NCBI RefSeq assembly: GCF_023101145.1
Contig: NZ_CP073714.1
Span: forward strand, 620,001 to 684,000
Direction of reading: 5' to 3'
From: Paenibacillus pabuli
GTDB lineage: Bacteria > Bacillota > Bacilli > Paenibacillales > Paenibacillaceae
Length of the DNA stretch: 64,000 nt
The first letter of the stretch is position 1. Each line of letters begins with the position of its first letter. A program made the translations under genes and the position numbers. Under the pieces are notes generated by a model. The model was not told where the DNA came from, did not search any database, and saw nothing but the letters and a program-made list of their open reading frames with translations. Below, in pieces: positions 9,602-17,460 of the stretch.

Positions 9602-10405
9602 GTGAGCGAAAAATGGAATGTAGAGCTGCATATGTCCCCCGGTGGATGGACAGCAGAAGTGAGTGCGGATGCTGATGCAGGAAAGGATGCGTTAGCATCC
9701 GCAGGCAAGATTGAATCAGCCAAAGGTTTGTTCACGGTAACGGGCACGCTGCCGCAGCTCAGTGAGGCTGAGCGCGAGGCAGTGCTGGCACAGCTGCGCA
9801 AGCGCCCGCTGGCGCTGTACGCGCTGCTGCGCGGCGGCCCTGCCCCGGCGGAGCTCGCCGGGCTGCTGCCCGCTGCGCCAGGCGAGGCCGCCGCTGGCAG
9901 CTCGCTTGGTGCGGGCGGCGCAGCGGCGTGCACCTGCGGCCGCCCAGGCTGCGCGCATGCTGCTGCCGCTGAGCGCGCCGTGGCCGCGCGCTTCGCGGCC
10001 GAGCCGCTGCTGCAGCTGGCGCACGCCGGCCTGCCGCGCGAAGCGCTGCTTGCCGGCGTGCTTGGATCATGGGCGGAAGAACTCGCCCATGATCCAAGCG
10101 GCCCCGGCCGCGCAGCCGAAACGGCCGGCCGCCCGCAGGCGCGGGGCGGCGAAGGCGGCGCAGCCGTCGGCGAGTGGATCGCCGAGGCCGCCGCGGACGG
10201 CGCCATGCACCAGCCGGGGCCTGGCTTCGGTGCCGTGGAGGTGCGGCTGGCGCAGCCGGGCAAACCCCCGGCAACGCCGGAGCTGGCGGCACTGCTGCCA
10301 GGCGTGCCTGCCACCGCAGGGCTGGCATTGATCCGCGAGCGCGTAGCTGCGCGGATGTGGGAGGCTGTCCAAAAGAAGAAGAAGGACAGCCCGGCAACCA
10401 AATGA
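9602..10405 (+). CDS. SWIM zinc-finger protein (YwqB-like)
   Basis: A 267-residue protein with a C-x-C...C-x-H signature, ACTCGRPGCAHAAAAE, which is the SWIM finger arrangement found in proteins encoded next to SNF2 helicases. The C-terminal half shows no motif I recognise. The frame opens at 9569, but AGGAAGGGGG stands about 6 nt before GTG 9602, so GTG is the better start. The stretch 9760-10350 is strikingly GC-rich and dominated by Ala, Gly, Pro and Arg, unlike all neighbours, and open frames appear in every register there. It also contains a perfect inverted repeat (10061-10098). Function in concert with the upstream helicase is inferred. Confidence 0.72.
   Translation: MSEKWNVELHMSPGGWTAEVSADADAGKDALASAGKIESAKGLFTVTGTLPQLSEAEREAVLAQLRKRPLALYALLRGGPAPAELAGLLPAAPGEAAAGSSLGAGGAAACTCGRPGCAHAAAAERAVAARFAAEPLLQLAHAGLPREALLAGVLGSWAEELAHDPSGPGRAAETAGRPQARGGEGGAAVGEWIAEAAADGAMHQPGPGFGAVEVRLAQPGKPPATPELAALLPGVPATAGLALIRERVAARMWEAVQKKKKDSPATK
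10061..10098. repeat. Perfect 15-bp inverted repeat inside the SWIM gene
   Basis: CTTGGATCATGGGCG (10061-10075) and its exact reverse complement CGCCCATGATCCAAG (10084-10098) flank the 8-nt loop GAAGAACT. One more G-C pair extends it. Much less GC-rich than the surrounding sequence. Confidence 0.9.
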
Positions 10406-10417
10406 TGCATCACTCGG

Positions 10418-10452
10418 AGCGGGGGAGATCTCAGATCATCCCCGCTTGTTTG
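10418..10452 (+). terminator. Terminator after SNF2-SWIM operon
   Basis: AGCGGGG (10418-10424) pairs with CCCCGCT (10440-10446), followed by TGTTTG. The T-run is short, so it is a moderate prediction. The rest of 10406-10716 holds only this and the hairpin at 10588. Confidence 0.6.
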
Positions 10453-10587
10453 TGATATGCATCGGTGCAAGGTGAAAACGGATATCACACGTTTTCGATT
10501 CGCTTCTTTGGTATCGCACCAAGGGATACGGCTTTAAAAGTCCAAAAAACGACTGTACAAGCTGTACACCCGGCATATCTATACGGT

Positions 10588-10607
10588 GACCTCCTCTCAA
10601 GGAGGTC
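10588..10607 (+). promoter_or_regulatory. Hairpin containing an SD-like sequence
   Basis: GACCTCCT (10588-10595), loop CTCA, AGGAGGTC (10600-10607), then TTT. CGGT and ACCG extend the stem outside. It lies 110 nt before the VanY-like gene, so its AGGAGG is not that gene's ribosome site. A terminator for upstream transcription is the simplest reading. Confidence 0.45.
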
Positions 10608-10716
10608 TTTACCGGTGGAGCTTCGTTAAAATTTAAGGTATACTGTCGCAGGGGAAGACAAGCCCATATGCACGATTGCAGCAATCATTAATACATTATG
10701 CGATAGGAGTTTTTAC

Positions 10717-11670
10717 ATGAAATCACGTACAGGACGACAGCGCCATATTGCGGTTATGCTGTCCTCACTTATGATATGCGGAGCCTTGCTGTCTGCTTGC
10801 CAGGACGGTTCAGGATCAGAGGAGAACCAGAATCTGAACGCAGCAGGAAACGCGCAGCAAGAGTCGGACGGTACCACAGTGCATTTTACCGAGGATACTG
10901 GCAATGATGGCAGCAATACAGGCGGAGAAGGCAGTGAAGGTACCGATAGTGGTTCCGGCAATGTTTCAGCTGGAGAAGATCAAGGTTCTTCTGACGCAGG
11001 CAATGGAGCCACAGCAGAGGATCCGATGATGGAGAAACGCAGCATTAGCGCGCTGCAAACGACGATTGATGCACAATCCGTAGTGACCAATGCAGAGGCA
11101 ATGACCGTTATCGTTAACAAACAGCGCAGCTTGCCTGAAGGGTACAAGCCAGATGATCTGGTGGAGCCTAACGTACCGTTCTCCTTCGACGGACCGCATG
11201 AAAAGCGTCATATGCGTAAGGAAGCTGCCGAGGCGTTGGAGAAGCTGTTTGCAGGTGCCAAAGCAGACGACATTGAACTTCGTGCGGTATCTGGATATCG
11301 TTCGTATGAGCGTCAGGTTTCAATCTATAACAACAATGTCAAAACCAAAGGTAAAGAATACACGGATCGTGTAAGCTCTGTGCCTGGCCACAGCGAACAT
11401 CAGACTGGACTAGCCATTGATGTTTCCAGTCCAAGTGTAGGTAATGCCATTGAAGAGGTGTTTGGCACATCGAAAGAAGGCCAGTGGTTGGCTGAGCATG
11501 CAGCAGAATATGGGTTCATCATCCGTTATCCGAAAGGTGAGGAAGGGATAACCGGCTATGTGTACGAGCCGTGGCATATTCGCTATGTCGGCACGGATCT
11601 GGCTCCTGACGTTGTAAAAAGCGGATTGACACTCGAAGAATACTTTGACGAGGCTAATATTAAGCTGTAA
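10717..11670 (+). CDS. Lipoprotein D-Ala-D-Ala carboxypeptidase, VanY/M15B family
   Basis: A 317-residue surface peptidase that would trim the terminal D-Ala of peptidoglycan stem peptides. The signal peptide ends in LLSAC, giving a lipid-anchored Cys27. A Gly/Ser/Asp/Glu-rich low-complexity linker of about 75 residues follows. The M15 domain has SGYRSYERQ, then S226-E-H228-Q-T-G-L-A-I-D235 (the SxHxxGxAxD zinc motif) and EPWHIRYVG with the last zinc ligand His. GATAGGAG stands 7 nt before ATG. It appears to be a single-gene unit, ended by a long hairpin at 11724. Confidence 0.9.
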   Translation: MKSRTGRQRHIAVMLSSLMICGALLSACQDGSGSEENQNLNAAGNAQQESDGTTVHFTEDTGNDGSNTGGEGSEGTDSGSGNVSAGEDQGSSDAGNGATAEDPMMEKRSISALQTTIDAQSVVTNAEAMTVIVNKQRSLPEGYKPDDLVEPNVPFSFDGPHEKRHMRKEAAEALEKLFAGAKADDIELRAVSGYRSYERQVSIYNNNVKTKGKEYTDRVSSVPGHSEHQTGLAIDVSSPSVGNAIEEVFGTSKEGQWLAEHAAEYGFIIRYPKGEEGITGYVYEPWHIRYVGTDLAPDVVKSGLTLEEYFDEANIKL

Positions 11671-11723
11671 ACACAGTCTGCTTGTCTCGTGTTTAAATAT
11701 CACCAATGCTGTTATTCCGTGGT

Positions 11724-11776
11724 CCTTGTAAGACCACCATTTGCCGAGGGCAGTTGGTGGTCAGCAAGGGCTTTTT
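11724..11776 (+). terminator. Terminator after VanY-like gene
   Basis: Inner stem GACCACCA (11732-11739) with TGGTGGTC (11755-11762), outer stem CCTTG (11724-11728) with CAAGG (11765-11769), then TTTTT at 11772-11776. Confidence 0.8.
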
Positions 11777-11814
11777 GATATGCATAGAACAAACTGTAAT
11801 GAAACTGGATTGGT

Positions 11815-11844
11815 TTGCCGGGAAGAACGATGGACTGATATACT
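11815..11844 (+). promoter_or_regulatory. Candidate sigma-A promoter for the Rid gene
   Basis: TTGCCG (11815-11820), 18-nt spacer, TATACT (11839-11844), 45 nt before the start codon. Confidence 0.5.
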
Positions 11845-11889
11845 TTAGAGATTAATCAAGTAAATGACAATGAAGCGAGGGAAAGCAGA

Positions 11890-12306
11890 ATGAGCAGACA
11901 GCAGGTGTTTACCGGTTCTCCATGGGAGCCGCTTGTGGGATATTGCCGTGCCATCCGTGTTGGCAACCGAATTGAGGTTGCGGGTACTACGGCGATGCAG
12001 GACGGTGTTGTGGTCGGAGCAGGCGATCCGTATGCCCAGACGAGATTTGTTTTGCAGACAATTGAAAATGCACTGAAAGAACTGGGAGCAGACATGTCCC
12101 ATGTCGTCAGAACCCGGATGTTTGTAACCGACATTTCCCGTTGGGAAGAAGTGGGCAAGGCTCATGGTGAATTTTTTGGTCAGATCCAGCCTGTCGCCAC
12201 GATGGTGGAGGTTAGTGCACTGATTGATCCATTGCTGATGGTGGAGATTGAGGCAGAAGCGATTGTTGAGGCAGAAGCTGAAGTTAATGCCCATATAACG
12301 AAATAG
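11890..12306 (+). CDS. RidA/YjgF-family protein without the deaminase arginine
   Basis: A 138-residue single-domain member of the YjgF/YER057c/UK114 superfamily. The pattern ALKELGADMSHVVRTRMFVTD and VEVSALIDPLLMVEIEAEA is typical. Classical RidA hydrolyses reactive enamine/imine intermediates and needs an Arg in the P-A-R-T/S motif; here the same position reads QPVATMVEV with Ala, so imine deaminase activity is doubtful and it belongs with the Rid subgroups lacking that residue. AAGCGAGGGAAAGC precedes the ATG. It is a single gene between terminators. Substrate unknown. Confidence 0.85.
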   Translation: MSRQQVFTGSPWEPLVGYCRAIRVGNRIEVAGTTAMQDGVVVGAGDPYAQTRFVLQTIENALKELGADMSHVVRTRMFVTDISRWEEVGKAHGEFFGQIQPVATMVEVSALIDPLLMVEIEAEAIVEAEAEVNAHITK

Positions 12307-12342
12307 AACTATTACATACATATACACAAAATGTAGTATAGA

Positions 12343-12397
12343 GAAATAACCTTACCCCAACCTCCATGAAGGAGGAAGCGTGGGATAAGGTTATTTC
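12343..12397. terminator. Bidirectional terminator between convergent genes
   Basis: GAAATAACCTTACCCCA (12343-12359) pairs with TGGGATAAGGTTATTTC (12381-12397), with an inner hairpin CCTCC/GGAGG (12361-12375). A- and T-rich flanks serve both strands. Confidence 0.85.
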
Positions 12398-12468
12398 TGC
12401 ATTGATATAGTGTGATCTAGCTCTACTGTGCTCTACGCATAATCAGGCTAGCCTTCTTTTCTGGCAGC

Positions 12469-13554
12469 TTATTTCGCCTCAGGCTGTTCCGCTGGCGTTT
12501 CGATGACCACTTTCCAGGCTGTTCCAATTGGAGGAAGGCTGCGAGTCAGCACCGGGCTGTAGAAGCCGATCACTTTGGTCCCTTTGGTCAGTTCTTCTGG
12601 TTTGATCGTTTCTCCTTGATGATTCACCAGTTGTGTATCCTTGCTAATGTTAAGAATAACATGGTCAGGAGCTGTCTCTGTCAGACGGGAGCCGGAGATC
12701 TCGATCTGAGTAACGTTATTTTCTGTTGTTTTTACATTTTCAATCGTGCCTGCTGTACCCAGAACATCTTTTGGTTGTGCTTCGGATTCCGAAGCAGCTT
12801 TGTCCAGTACAGTAACTTTGTAAGTAGGTGTTTGCGGCGGTAAACTAAAGGTTGCAATCACTGAATGCTCAGCTTCCACGTTCATGCCGATGGTCAGATC
12901 GGTAAGCTTGATATCCTTGCCATCCGCCGATTGGAAAGTGGTATCCTCACCAACATTAAGGACGATACCATCTGTGCCTGCACCACCAATATGGATGGAT
13001 TGATATTTGCCTTCGCTGTTAATTCCCGTAATGACCCCACGCTCAGTAACGGTTTTCACTTCCTCTTCACTGGAGATGGTTACTTGGTTACCTGTTGTAT
13101 TCACTTGTGCGTGCAGTACTTGATCTGCAAAAGAAGCGGGTACATACAGTGTGCCATTTGTGATTTCAGGTGCTGTTCCCAGCTTAAGCAGCATTTTATT
13201 AACTGAATACTGGTCTTTGCCTGTGGTGACGATTGTCCAAAGCGTGCCTTTGGTCAGCTCAGCAGATTTGTTTTCCTTGTTCCATTTCAGTTCAATGCCA
13301 AGTGCTTCTGTGAGATCACGCAGCGCGATCATGGGTTCTTGACCATCCTTGTTCCAATAACCGTCAGTCATCGGTGCACCGTTCACAGATACTTTTACCG
13401 CTTCAGTTCCTTTGCTATCGGCAGATACGGAAGTTGAATTGACGGGTTGAATGCTGTCCAGGTTTGCTGCGTATGCAGCTCCCCCGCTCAGGGCCAAGGA
13501 CAGGACCATTAGGGCGCTAACTTTTTTCATGTTGTTGTTCATCGTTGATTTCAT
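12469..13554 (-). CDS. Secreted stalk-domain protein (copper amine oxidase N-terminal-like)
   Basis: A 361-residue exported protein. Signal peptide MKKVSALMVLSLALSGGAAY ends with an AYAA cleavage site. Residues about 50-165 form the stalk/copper amine oxidase N-terminal repeat: VNGAPMTDGYW, MIALRDLTEALGIELKW and TLYVPASFADQVL are its usual strands. The rest has two similar beta-rich stretches (each with an ITGINS/IENVKT turn, ILNVG or ILNISKDT, and a LTIG or LTKGTKV segment), suggesting a duplicated domain. Family members are cell-surface or spore-associated in Paenibacillus-type genomes. ATGs at 13554, 13542 and the MKK methionine are all possible; GAAGGG fits the second best. Confidence 0.8.
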   Translation of the reverse strand: MKSTMNNNMKKVSALMVLSLALSGGAAYAANLDSIQPVNSTSVSADSKGTEAVKVSVNGAPMTDGYWNKDGQEPMIALRDLTEALGIELKWNKENKSAELTKGTLWTIVTTGKDQYSVNKMLLKLGTAPEITNGTLYVPASFADQVLHAQVNTTGNQVTISSEEEVKTVTERGVITGINSEGKYQSIHIGGAGTDGIVLNVGEDTTFQSADGKDIKLTDLTIGMNVEAEHSVIATFSLPPQTPTYKVTVLDKAASESEAQPKDVLGTAGTIENVKTTENNVTQIEISGSRLTETAPDHVILNISKDTQLVNHQGETIKPEELTKGTKVIGFYSPVLTRSLPPIGTAWKVVIETPAEQPEAK

Positions 13555-13835
13555 CCCTTCTCATCTTGGTTACATCGCGGTAAACTCCTAATTAAGGCCG
13601 CGCTTCATTCTTATAGACGGGACAACTTGATCAAGTGTTGCACTTAAGATGCAGGTTATGGAGGCAGCATGTTCGTTTTAAATTACAATATCGTCCATAT
13701 TTTCAGGTTATCGGCATCAAGTTAGGGTTAAGTTTCAAGTGAGTGTTATAACTTGTGATTCAAGTGCTGAATCGTCTTGATATTGCAATGAATTCTGATG
13801 TGGTTGATACCATTTAATACGAGGGGGACGTTCAT

Positions 13836-14312
13836 ATGAGTGATATGTTGGTTGCGCTTTACCATTTGCCCGAGCAAGAGAGTGGACTGAAGAAGCTGGA
13901 GGAGTCCTCTATAGTCATCCGAAGAGCCATCGCACCTGAGAAGCAGCTTGTGCTGGATTGGGTGAAATCCCATTTTAGTCAACCGTGGGTGGATGAATGT
14001 GATGTAGCCTTTGCGCGTCAACCGGTCTCCTGTTATATTGCAATCGAGCATGGGAAAATGATCGGTTTCGCTTGTTATGAAGCAACATGTCGTAATTTCT
14101 TTGGTCCAACAGGTGTTGGTCAGGAGGCACGGGGCAAAGGTGTCGGTACAGCGCTGCTGTTGGCCTGTATGCATGCCATGAAGGCAGATGGTTACGCTTA
14201 CGCGATTATTGGATCGGCGGGACCCGTAGATTTCTATGCTCAGACCCTGGGGGCCGTGAAGATCGAAAATTCAACACCAGGGATTTACAAGGGCATGCTC
14301 CGGGCAGACTAG
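13836..14312 (+). CDS. GNAT family N-acetyltransferase
   Basis: A 158-residue acyl-CoA transferase. The acetyl-CoA loop is seen as VGQEARGKGVGTALLLA (the Q/R-x-x-G-x-G/A motif), preceded by the strand IGFACYEA and followed by GYAYAIIGSAGPVDFYAQTLGA, which carries the late Tyr of the fold. GAGGGGG stands 8 nt before ATG. The next gene begins 37 nt downstream on the same strand, so the two are probably cotranscribed. The acceptor is unknown. The preceding 13555-13835 holds the divergent promoters but no clear match was found. Confidence 0.88.
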   Translation: MSDMLVALYHLPEQESGLKKLEESSIVIRRAIAPEKQLVLDWVKSHFSQPWVDECDVAFARQPVSCYIAIEHGKMIGFACYEATCRNFFGPTGVGQEARGKGVGTALLLACMHAMKADGYAYAIIGSAGPVDFYAQTLGAVKIENSTPGIYKGMLRAD

Positions 14313-14349
14313 ACGATAATATGTTCTGGAAAAGGAAGGGAGGAAGAAG

Positions 14350-15420
14350 ATGACCACGAGCAAAATGCTGCATATCGGCATGATCGGTACAGGCTCCATC
14401 TCGGATCTTCATATGAGGTGTTATGCCAAGAACGAGAATGCCGTTATCTACGCCATCTGCGATCTGAACGAACAACGTGCTACCGCAGCCGCACAGAAAT
14501 ATGATGCACAGTCAGTGTACACGGATTACCGGGAGATGCTGAAAGACCCGCATGTAGATGCCGTTAGTATTTGTACGTGGAACAATACCCATGCGGATTT
14601 TGCCATTGCTGCTCTGGAGGCAGGCAAACATGTGCTTCTGGAGAAGCCGGTAGCAACCAATGTGGAAGATGCGCTGCGGATTGAAGAGGCTGTGAAGAAA
14701 AGCGGATGTACCTTTGTCGTGGGATTTGTGCGTCGCTATGACAACAATATGCAGATGATGCGCAGTTTTATCGATGCGGGTGAGTTTGGTGAATTGTATT
14801 ATGCCAAAGCTTCTATTCTGCGTCGACTGGGAAATCCTGGAGGTTGGTTTGCGGACAAAAACCGTTCCGGTGGTGGCCCGCTCATTGATCTGGGCGTACA
14901 TATTATCGACCAATGCTGGTATCTGATGGGCAGACCGAAGCCTGTTTCGGTGAGTGGCAATACGTATCGAAAACTGGGCAATCGCGCCCATATCGAGCAT
15001 CTCTCTTTTTACAAAGCCGCAGATTACAGTTCCTCTGTCAACAATGTGGAGGATATGGCAAATGCGCTGATTCGCTTCGAGAACGGGGCTTCTTTGGCGG
15101 TAGATGTGAGCTTTACCCTGCATGCACGTGGGGAAGAGTCTTCCGTCCGATTGTATGGCGAGCGTGGTGGGTTTGAGCTGGAGCCGCAGACGTTAATTGT
15201 CACCGAGAAAAACAATACGATCCTGAACATTGAACCCCAGACAGACTATAGAGGTCTCAATATTCATGGTGCCTTCCAGAATCAGATTGATCACTTTGTG
15301 GATTGTTGTCTGAACGGGAGAGAACCAATCAGTCCGATTGCGGATGGTGTGATTTCGACAAGAATACTGTGTGGCATCTACGAGTCGGCCGAAAAAGGTC
15401 AGGAGATTCGTCTCGACTGA
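14350..15420 (+). CDS. Gfo/Idh/MocA family NAD(P)-dependent oxidoreductase
   Basis: A 356-residue cytoplasmic dehydrogenase, typically acting on sugars or inositols. The Rossmann motif is IGMIGTGSISDLH; the family's E-K-P box appears as LLEKPVATNVEDA; and GGPLIDLGVHIIDQCWYLMG carries the catalytic Asp and His. AAGGGAGGAAGAAG precedes the ATG. It follows the GNAT gene and is closed by a terminator shared with the convergent oxidoreductase. Substrate not predictable from sequence. Confidence 0.9.
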   Translation: MTTSKMLHIGMIGTGSISDLHMRCYAKNENAVIYAICDLNEQRATAAAQKYDAQSVYTDYREMLKDPHVDAVSICTWNNTHADFAIAALEAGKHVLLEKPVATNVEDALRIEEAVKKSGCTFVVGFVRRYDNNMQMMRSFIDAGEFGELYYAKASILRRLGNPGGWFADKNRSGGGPLIDLGVHIIDQCWYLMGRPKPVSVSGNTYRKLGNRAHIEHLSFYKAADYSSSVNNVEDMANALIRFENGASLAVDVSFTLHARGEESSVRLYGERGGFELEPQTLIVTEKNNTILNIEPQTDYRGLNIHGAFQNQIDHFVDCCLNGREPISPIADGVISTRILCGIYESAEKGQEIRLD

Positions 15421-15450
15421 TATAGAGGTTGAGTTTAACGTAGTGTCAAA

Positions 15451-15491
15451 GGGTGTTGTTTCTCCATCTTACCATTGGAGAGACAACACCC
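15451..15491. terminator. Terminator between convergent oxidoreductase genes
   Basis: GGGTGTTGTTTCTCCA (15451-15466) pairs with TGGAGAGACAACACCC (15476-15491). Confidence 0.8.
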
Positions 15492-15534
15492 TTAAGTTAT
15501 TTATTGGTCGTAATGAGACAAGACGGACGTATGT

Positions 15535-16575
15535 TTACTTTTCAAACCCTTCCAATACGATTTTGCCAATCGCAGTACCTGATTTGCTCTTTCGATAGGC
15601 TTCCAGGAGGTTAGCCGCATTAATCGGTTCAATCCGCTCTGCCATCGTTGTATGAATCTTGCCAGCCTCCACCAGATCTGCGATTTCATTAAGGAGAAGA
15701 TGCTGTTCAATCATATCATCTGTCTGGAACATTGGACGGGTGAACATCATTTCCCAGACGAGCGTTACGCTTTTTGAGAATAACTTTTGAAGTTCGGCTG
15801 GTTTTTCGAAGGGCAGAATAGAGCAAATTTTCCCTTGCGGCAAAATAACGTCTGCCATCTGTTCCATATGCTCATCTATATGATTTAGCACGAAAATATA
15901 TTGTACACCGGCGAGTCCGAGATCTTTAAGTTGTGGTCCAAATGGTTGATGATGGTTGATCACATGGTCTGCTCCATTTGATATTGCCCAAGAGACCGAT
16001 TCGGGACGAGAGGCAGTTGCTATGACTTTAAGGCCAGCCAGCTTGGCTAATTGAGTAGCGATCGATCCGACGCCTCCCGCTGCCCCGATAATAAGCATAC
16101 TGCTGCCTTCGTTATCCGATGCATTCCTGGAAATGCCCAAGCGTTCAAAAAAAGCTTCGCCTGCGGTAAGGCTTGTCAGGGGTAAAGCTGCTGCCTGGGC
16201 GAAATCCAGATTTTTCGGCTTTCTGCCGACAATTCGTTCATCCACTAAATGAAATTCACTGTGTCCGCCAGGACGCATATTGCTCCCCGCATAATACACT
16301 TCGTCACCAATGTTAAACAAACTGCAATCGGAGCCGATGTCCACGACCACGCCCGCTACATCACGACCAGGTATGGTCAGGGATAAATCGTCCGGATCTT
16401 TGGAAATATGTGATCTCCAATCCGTCGGATTGACAGACACCGCCTTCACCTCAACGAGTACATCCTGTCCTGTAGGTTGTGGCTTCTCCACTTTTACCTC
16501 CTGAAATGGCGGTATATCGTTCTCTAATCCAGGCTCGTAATATCCGAACGCTTTCATCATGATTGGATTTTCCAT
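15535..16575 (-). CDS. Zinc-independent MDR oxidoreductase (quinone/alcohol dehydrogenase-like), copy 1
   Basis: A 346-residue medium-chain dehydrogenase/reductase. The N-terminal GroES-like domain has VEVKAVSVNPTDWR and IPGRDVAGVV; the cofactor domain has IIGAAGGVGSIATQLAKLAG. Zinc ligands are absent, which places it with NADPH-dependent quinone or enal reductases. The copy at 62861 is a clear paralogue with the same motifs and the same C-terminal region (P-I-N-A-A-N-L). AGGAGGATAAC precedes the ATG. Two palindromes overlap and precede its promoter (16637-16687), so repression by a redox- or electrophile-sensing regulator is likely. The regulator is not in the window. Confidence 0.87.
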   Translation of the reverse strand: MENPIMMKAFGYYEPGLENDIPPFQEVKVEKPQPTGQDVLVEVKAVSVNPTDWRSHISKDPDDLSLTIPGRDVAGVVVDIGSDCSLFNIGDEVYYAGSNMRPGGHSEFHLVDERIVGRKPKNLDFAQAAALPLTSLTAGEAFFERLGISRNASDNEGSSMLIIGAAGGVGSIATQLAKLAGLKVIATASRPESVSWAISNGADHVINHHQPFGPQLKDLGLAGVQYIFVLNHIDEHMEQMADVILPQGKICSILPFEKPAELQKLFSKSVTLVWEMMFTRPMFQTDDMIEQHLLLNEIADLVEAGKIHTTMAERIEPINAANLLEAYRKSKSGTAIGKIVLEGFEK

Positions 16576-16624
16576 CGCTATAAGTTATCCTCCTCGTAGA
16601 AATATGTCATATGTATAAATATAT

Positions 16625-16687
16625 ATTATAATATCTAAAAATGATAGTAGTATCATTTTTGGTTTATAGTATCAATTATGATACTAT
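16625..16687 (-). promoter_or_regulatory. Promoter with two palindromic operators
   Basis: Reading on the minus strand, TATAAT lies at 16630-16625. Operator 1 is AAAAATGATA-GTAG-TATCATTTTT (16637-16660, perfect 10-bp arms), covering the spacer and -35 position. Operator 2 is ATAGTATCA-ATTA-TGATACTAT (16666-16687, perfect 9-bp arms). Placement suits a repressor, perhaps HxlR- or MarR-type (inference). Confidence 0.7.
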
Positions 16688-16709
16688 TGAGCTGGATTAG
16701 CAAAAAAAT

Positions 16710-16771
16710 AAAGACTTCAATCACTCCTGAAGCAGACCAATCGGTCTGAGTCCATTGGAGAGGAAGTCTTT
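16710..16771 (-). terminator. Terminator for the minus-strand gene at 16783
   Basis: AAAGACTT (16710-16717) pairs with AAGTCTTT (16764-16771), with an inner AGACC-AATC-GGTCT hairpin. On the minus strand a run of T follows. Confidence 0.7.
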
Positions 16772-16782
16772 GAGGGAAGGGT

Positions 16783-17151
16783 TCATTTATTCAGCGGTGA
16801 ATTCTCATAGCCCGGATCATCATAATCCGTATCTTGCAGCCGTGGAAGTACATTCATGCTTTCAATCGACTGGCGGGTATCCGTAGTGCCATGATCGTAC
16901 AAAAAGGCATACAGCAACGTTATGCCGTCCGAGAATTGTTCCGTGGCTTCGTCATGATCCGCCGATTTGTAAGGTACTGGAGCTCGCTGCAGTGTATAAG
17001 CATCTTCATCCTCCAGCACTTTCATCAGGTCTTTCAGCCGATTTAACTGTTCATCGTCCACCATGACTTCAAACGGTGTTGATTCGTTCTTGGTCTGTTC
17101 AATGAGATTATGGGTTACCGACACGTAGTAATGCTTTTTGACGTCCTGCAT
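16783..17151 (-). CDS. Hypothetical protein, 122 residues
   Basis: No family recognised. It is a soluble, acidic protein rich in Asp, Glu and Gln, with no signal peptide or membrane segment. The middle is a predicted helix (DEQLNRLKDLMKVLEDEDAY) and the end is low in order (DTDYDDPGYENSPLNK). GGAGG stands 6-7 nt before ATG, and terminators close it on both sides, so it is a real single-gene unit. Confidence 0.7.
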   Translation of the reverse strand: MQDVKKHYYVSVTHNLIEQTKNESTPFEVMVDDEQLNRLKDLMKVLEDEDAYTLQRAPVPYKSADHDEATEQFSDGITLLYAFLYDHGTTDTRQSIESMNVLPRLQDTDYDDPGYENSPLNK

Positions 17152-17181
17152 AATCCAACCTCCACTCTAAAATGGAAAAAA

Positions 17182-17216
17182 GACGCTTCTTCTGTTAATA
17201 AACAGCAGGAAGCGTC
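17182..17216 (-). terminator. Terminator for the frameshifted small gene
   Basis: GACGCTTC (17182-17189) pairs with GAAGCGTC (17209-17216) around an inner CTGTT/AACAG stem. The minus-strand tail is TTTTTT. Confidence 0.75.
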
Positions 17217-17247
17217 CTGAAACGAATGGCAATCGTTTGTCTCCGTC

Positions 17248-17441
17248 TTACCCATCAAGGTGCTCGGTAACAACCGACCATCCATTGCCTTTGCCATCCA
17301 AGCGGCCTTGTTCAAAAAAATCAATTCCATCAACTGTGATACGAACTCCAACCATTTCCGGTTCGTTTTCTACGGGAACAGTTCTTCTAATATGTCGAAT
17401 CTTTCTTGTATTCGCGCTTTAATTACGGCTTCTAATTCCAT
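17248..17441 (-). pseudogene. Small hypothetical gene with a one-base frameshift
   Basis: On the minus strand a GAGGTGA ribosome site precedes ATG 17441. The first frame reads MELEAVIKARIQERF and on to LEELFP, then stops. In another frame the sequence continues VENEPEMVGVRITVDGIDFF... to a TAA at 17248. Restoring one C in the CCC before the break (near 17371) would give one protein of about 64 residues. The ribosome site, terminator and coding-like second half argue for a recently broken gene or a sequencing error. No family recognised. Confidence 0.55.
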
Positions 17442-17460
17442 ATTTCACCTCTTCTAATGG

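Noticed and set aside
9229..10488. Long open frame on the minus strand opposite the SWIM-finger gene (419 codons)
   Set aside because: It exists because the region is so GC-rich that stops are rare in all frames. The plus-strand frame has the ribosome site, the SWIM motif and the ywqAB-like context.
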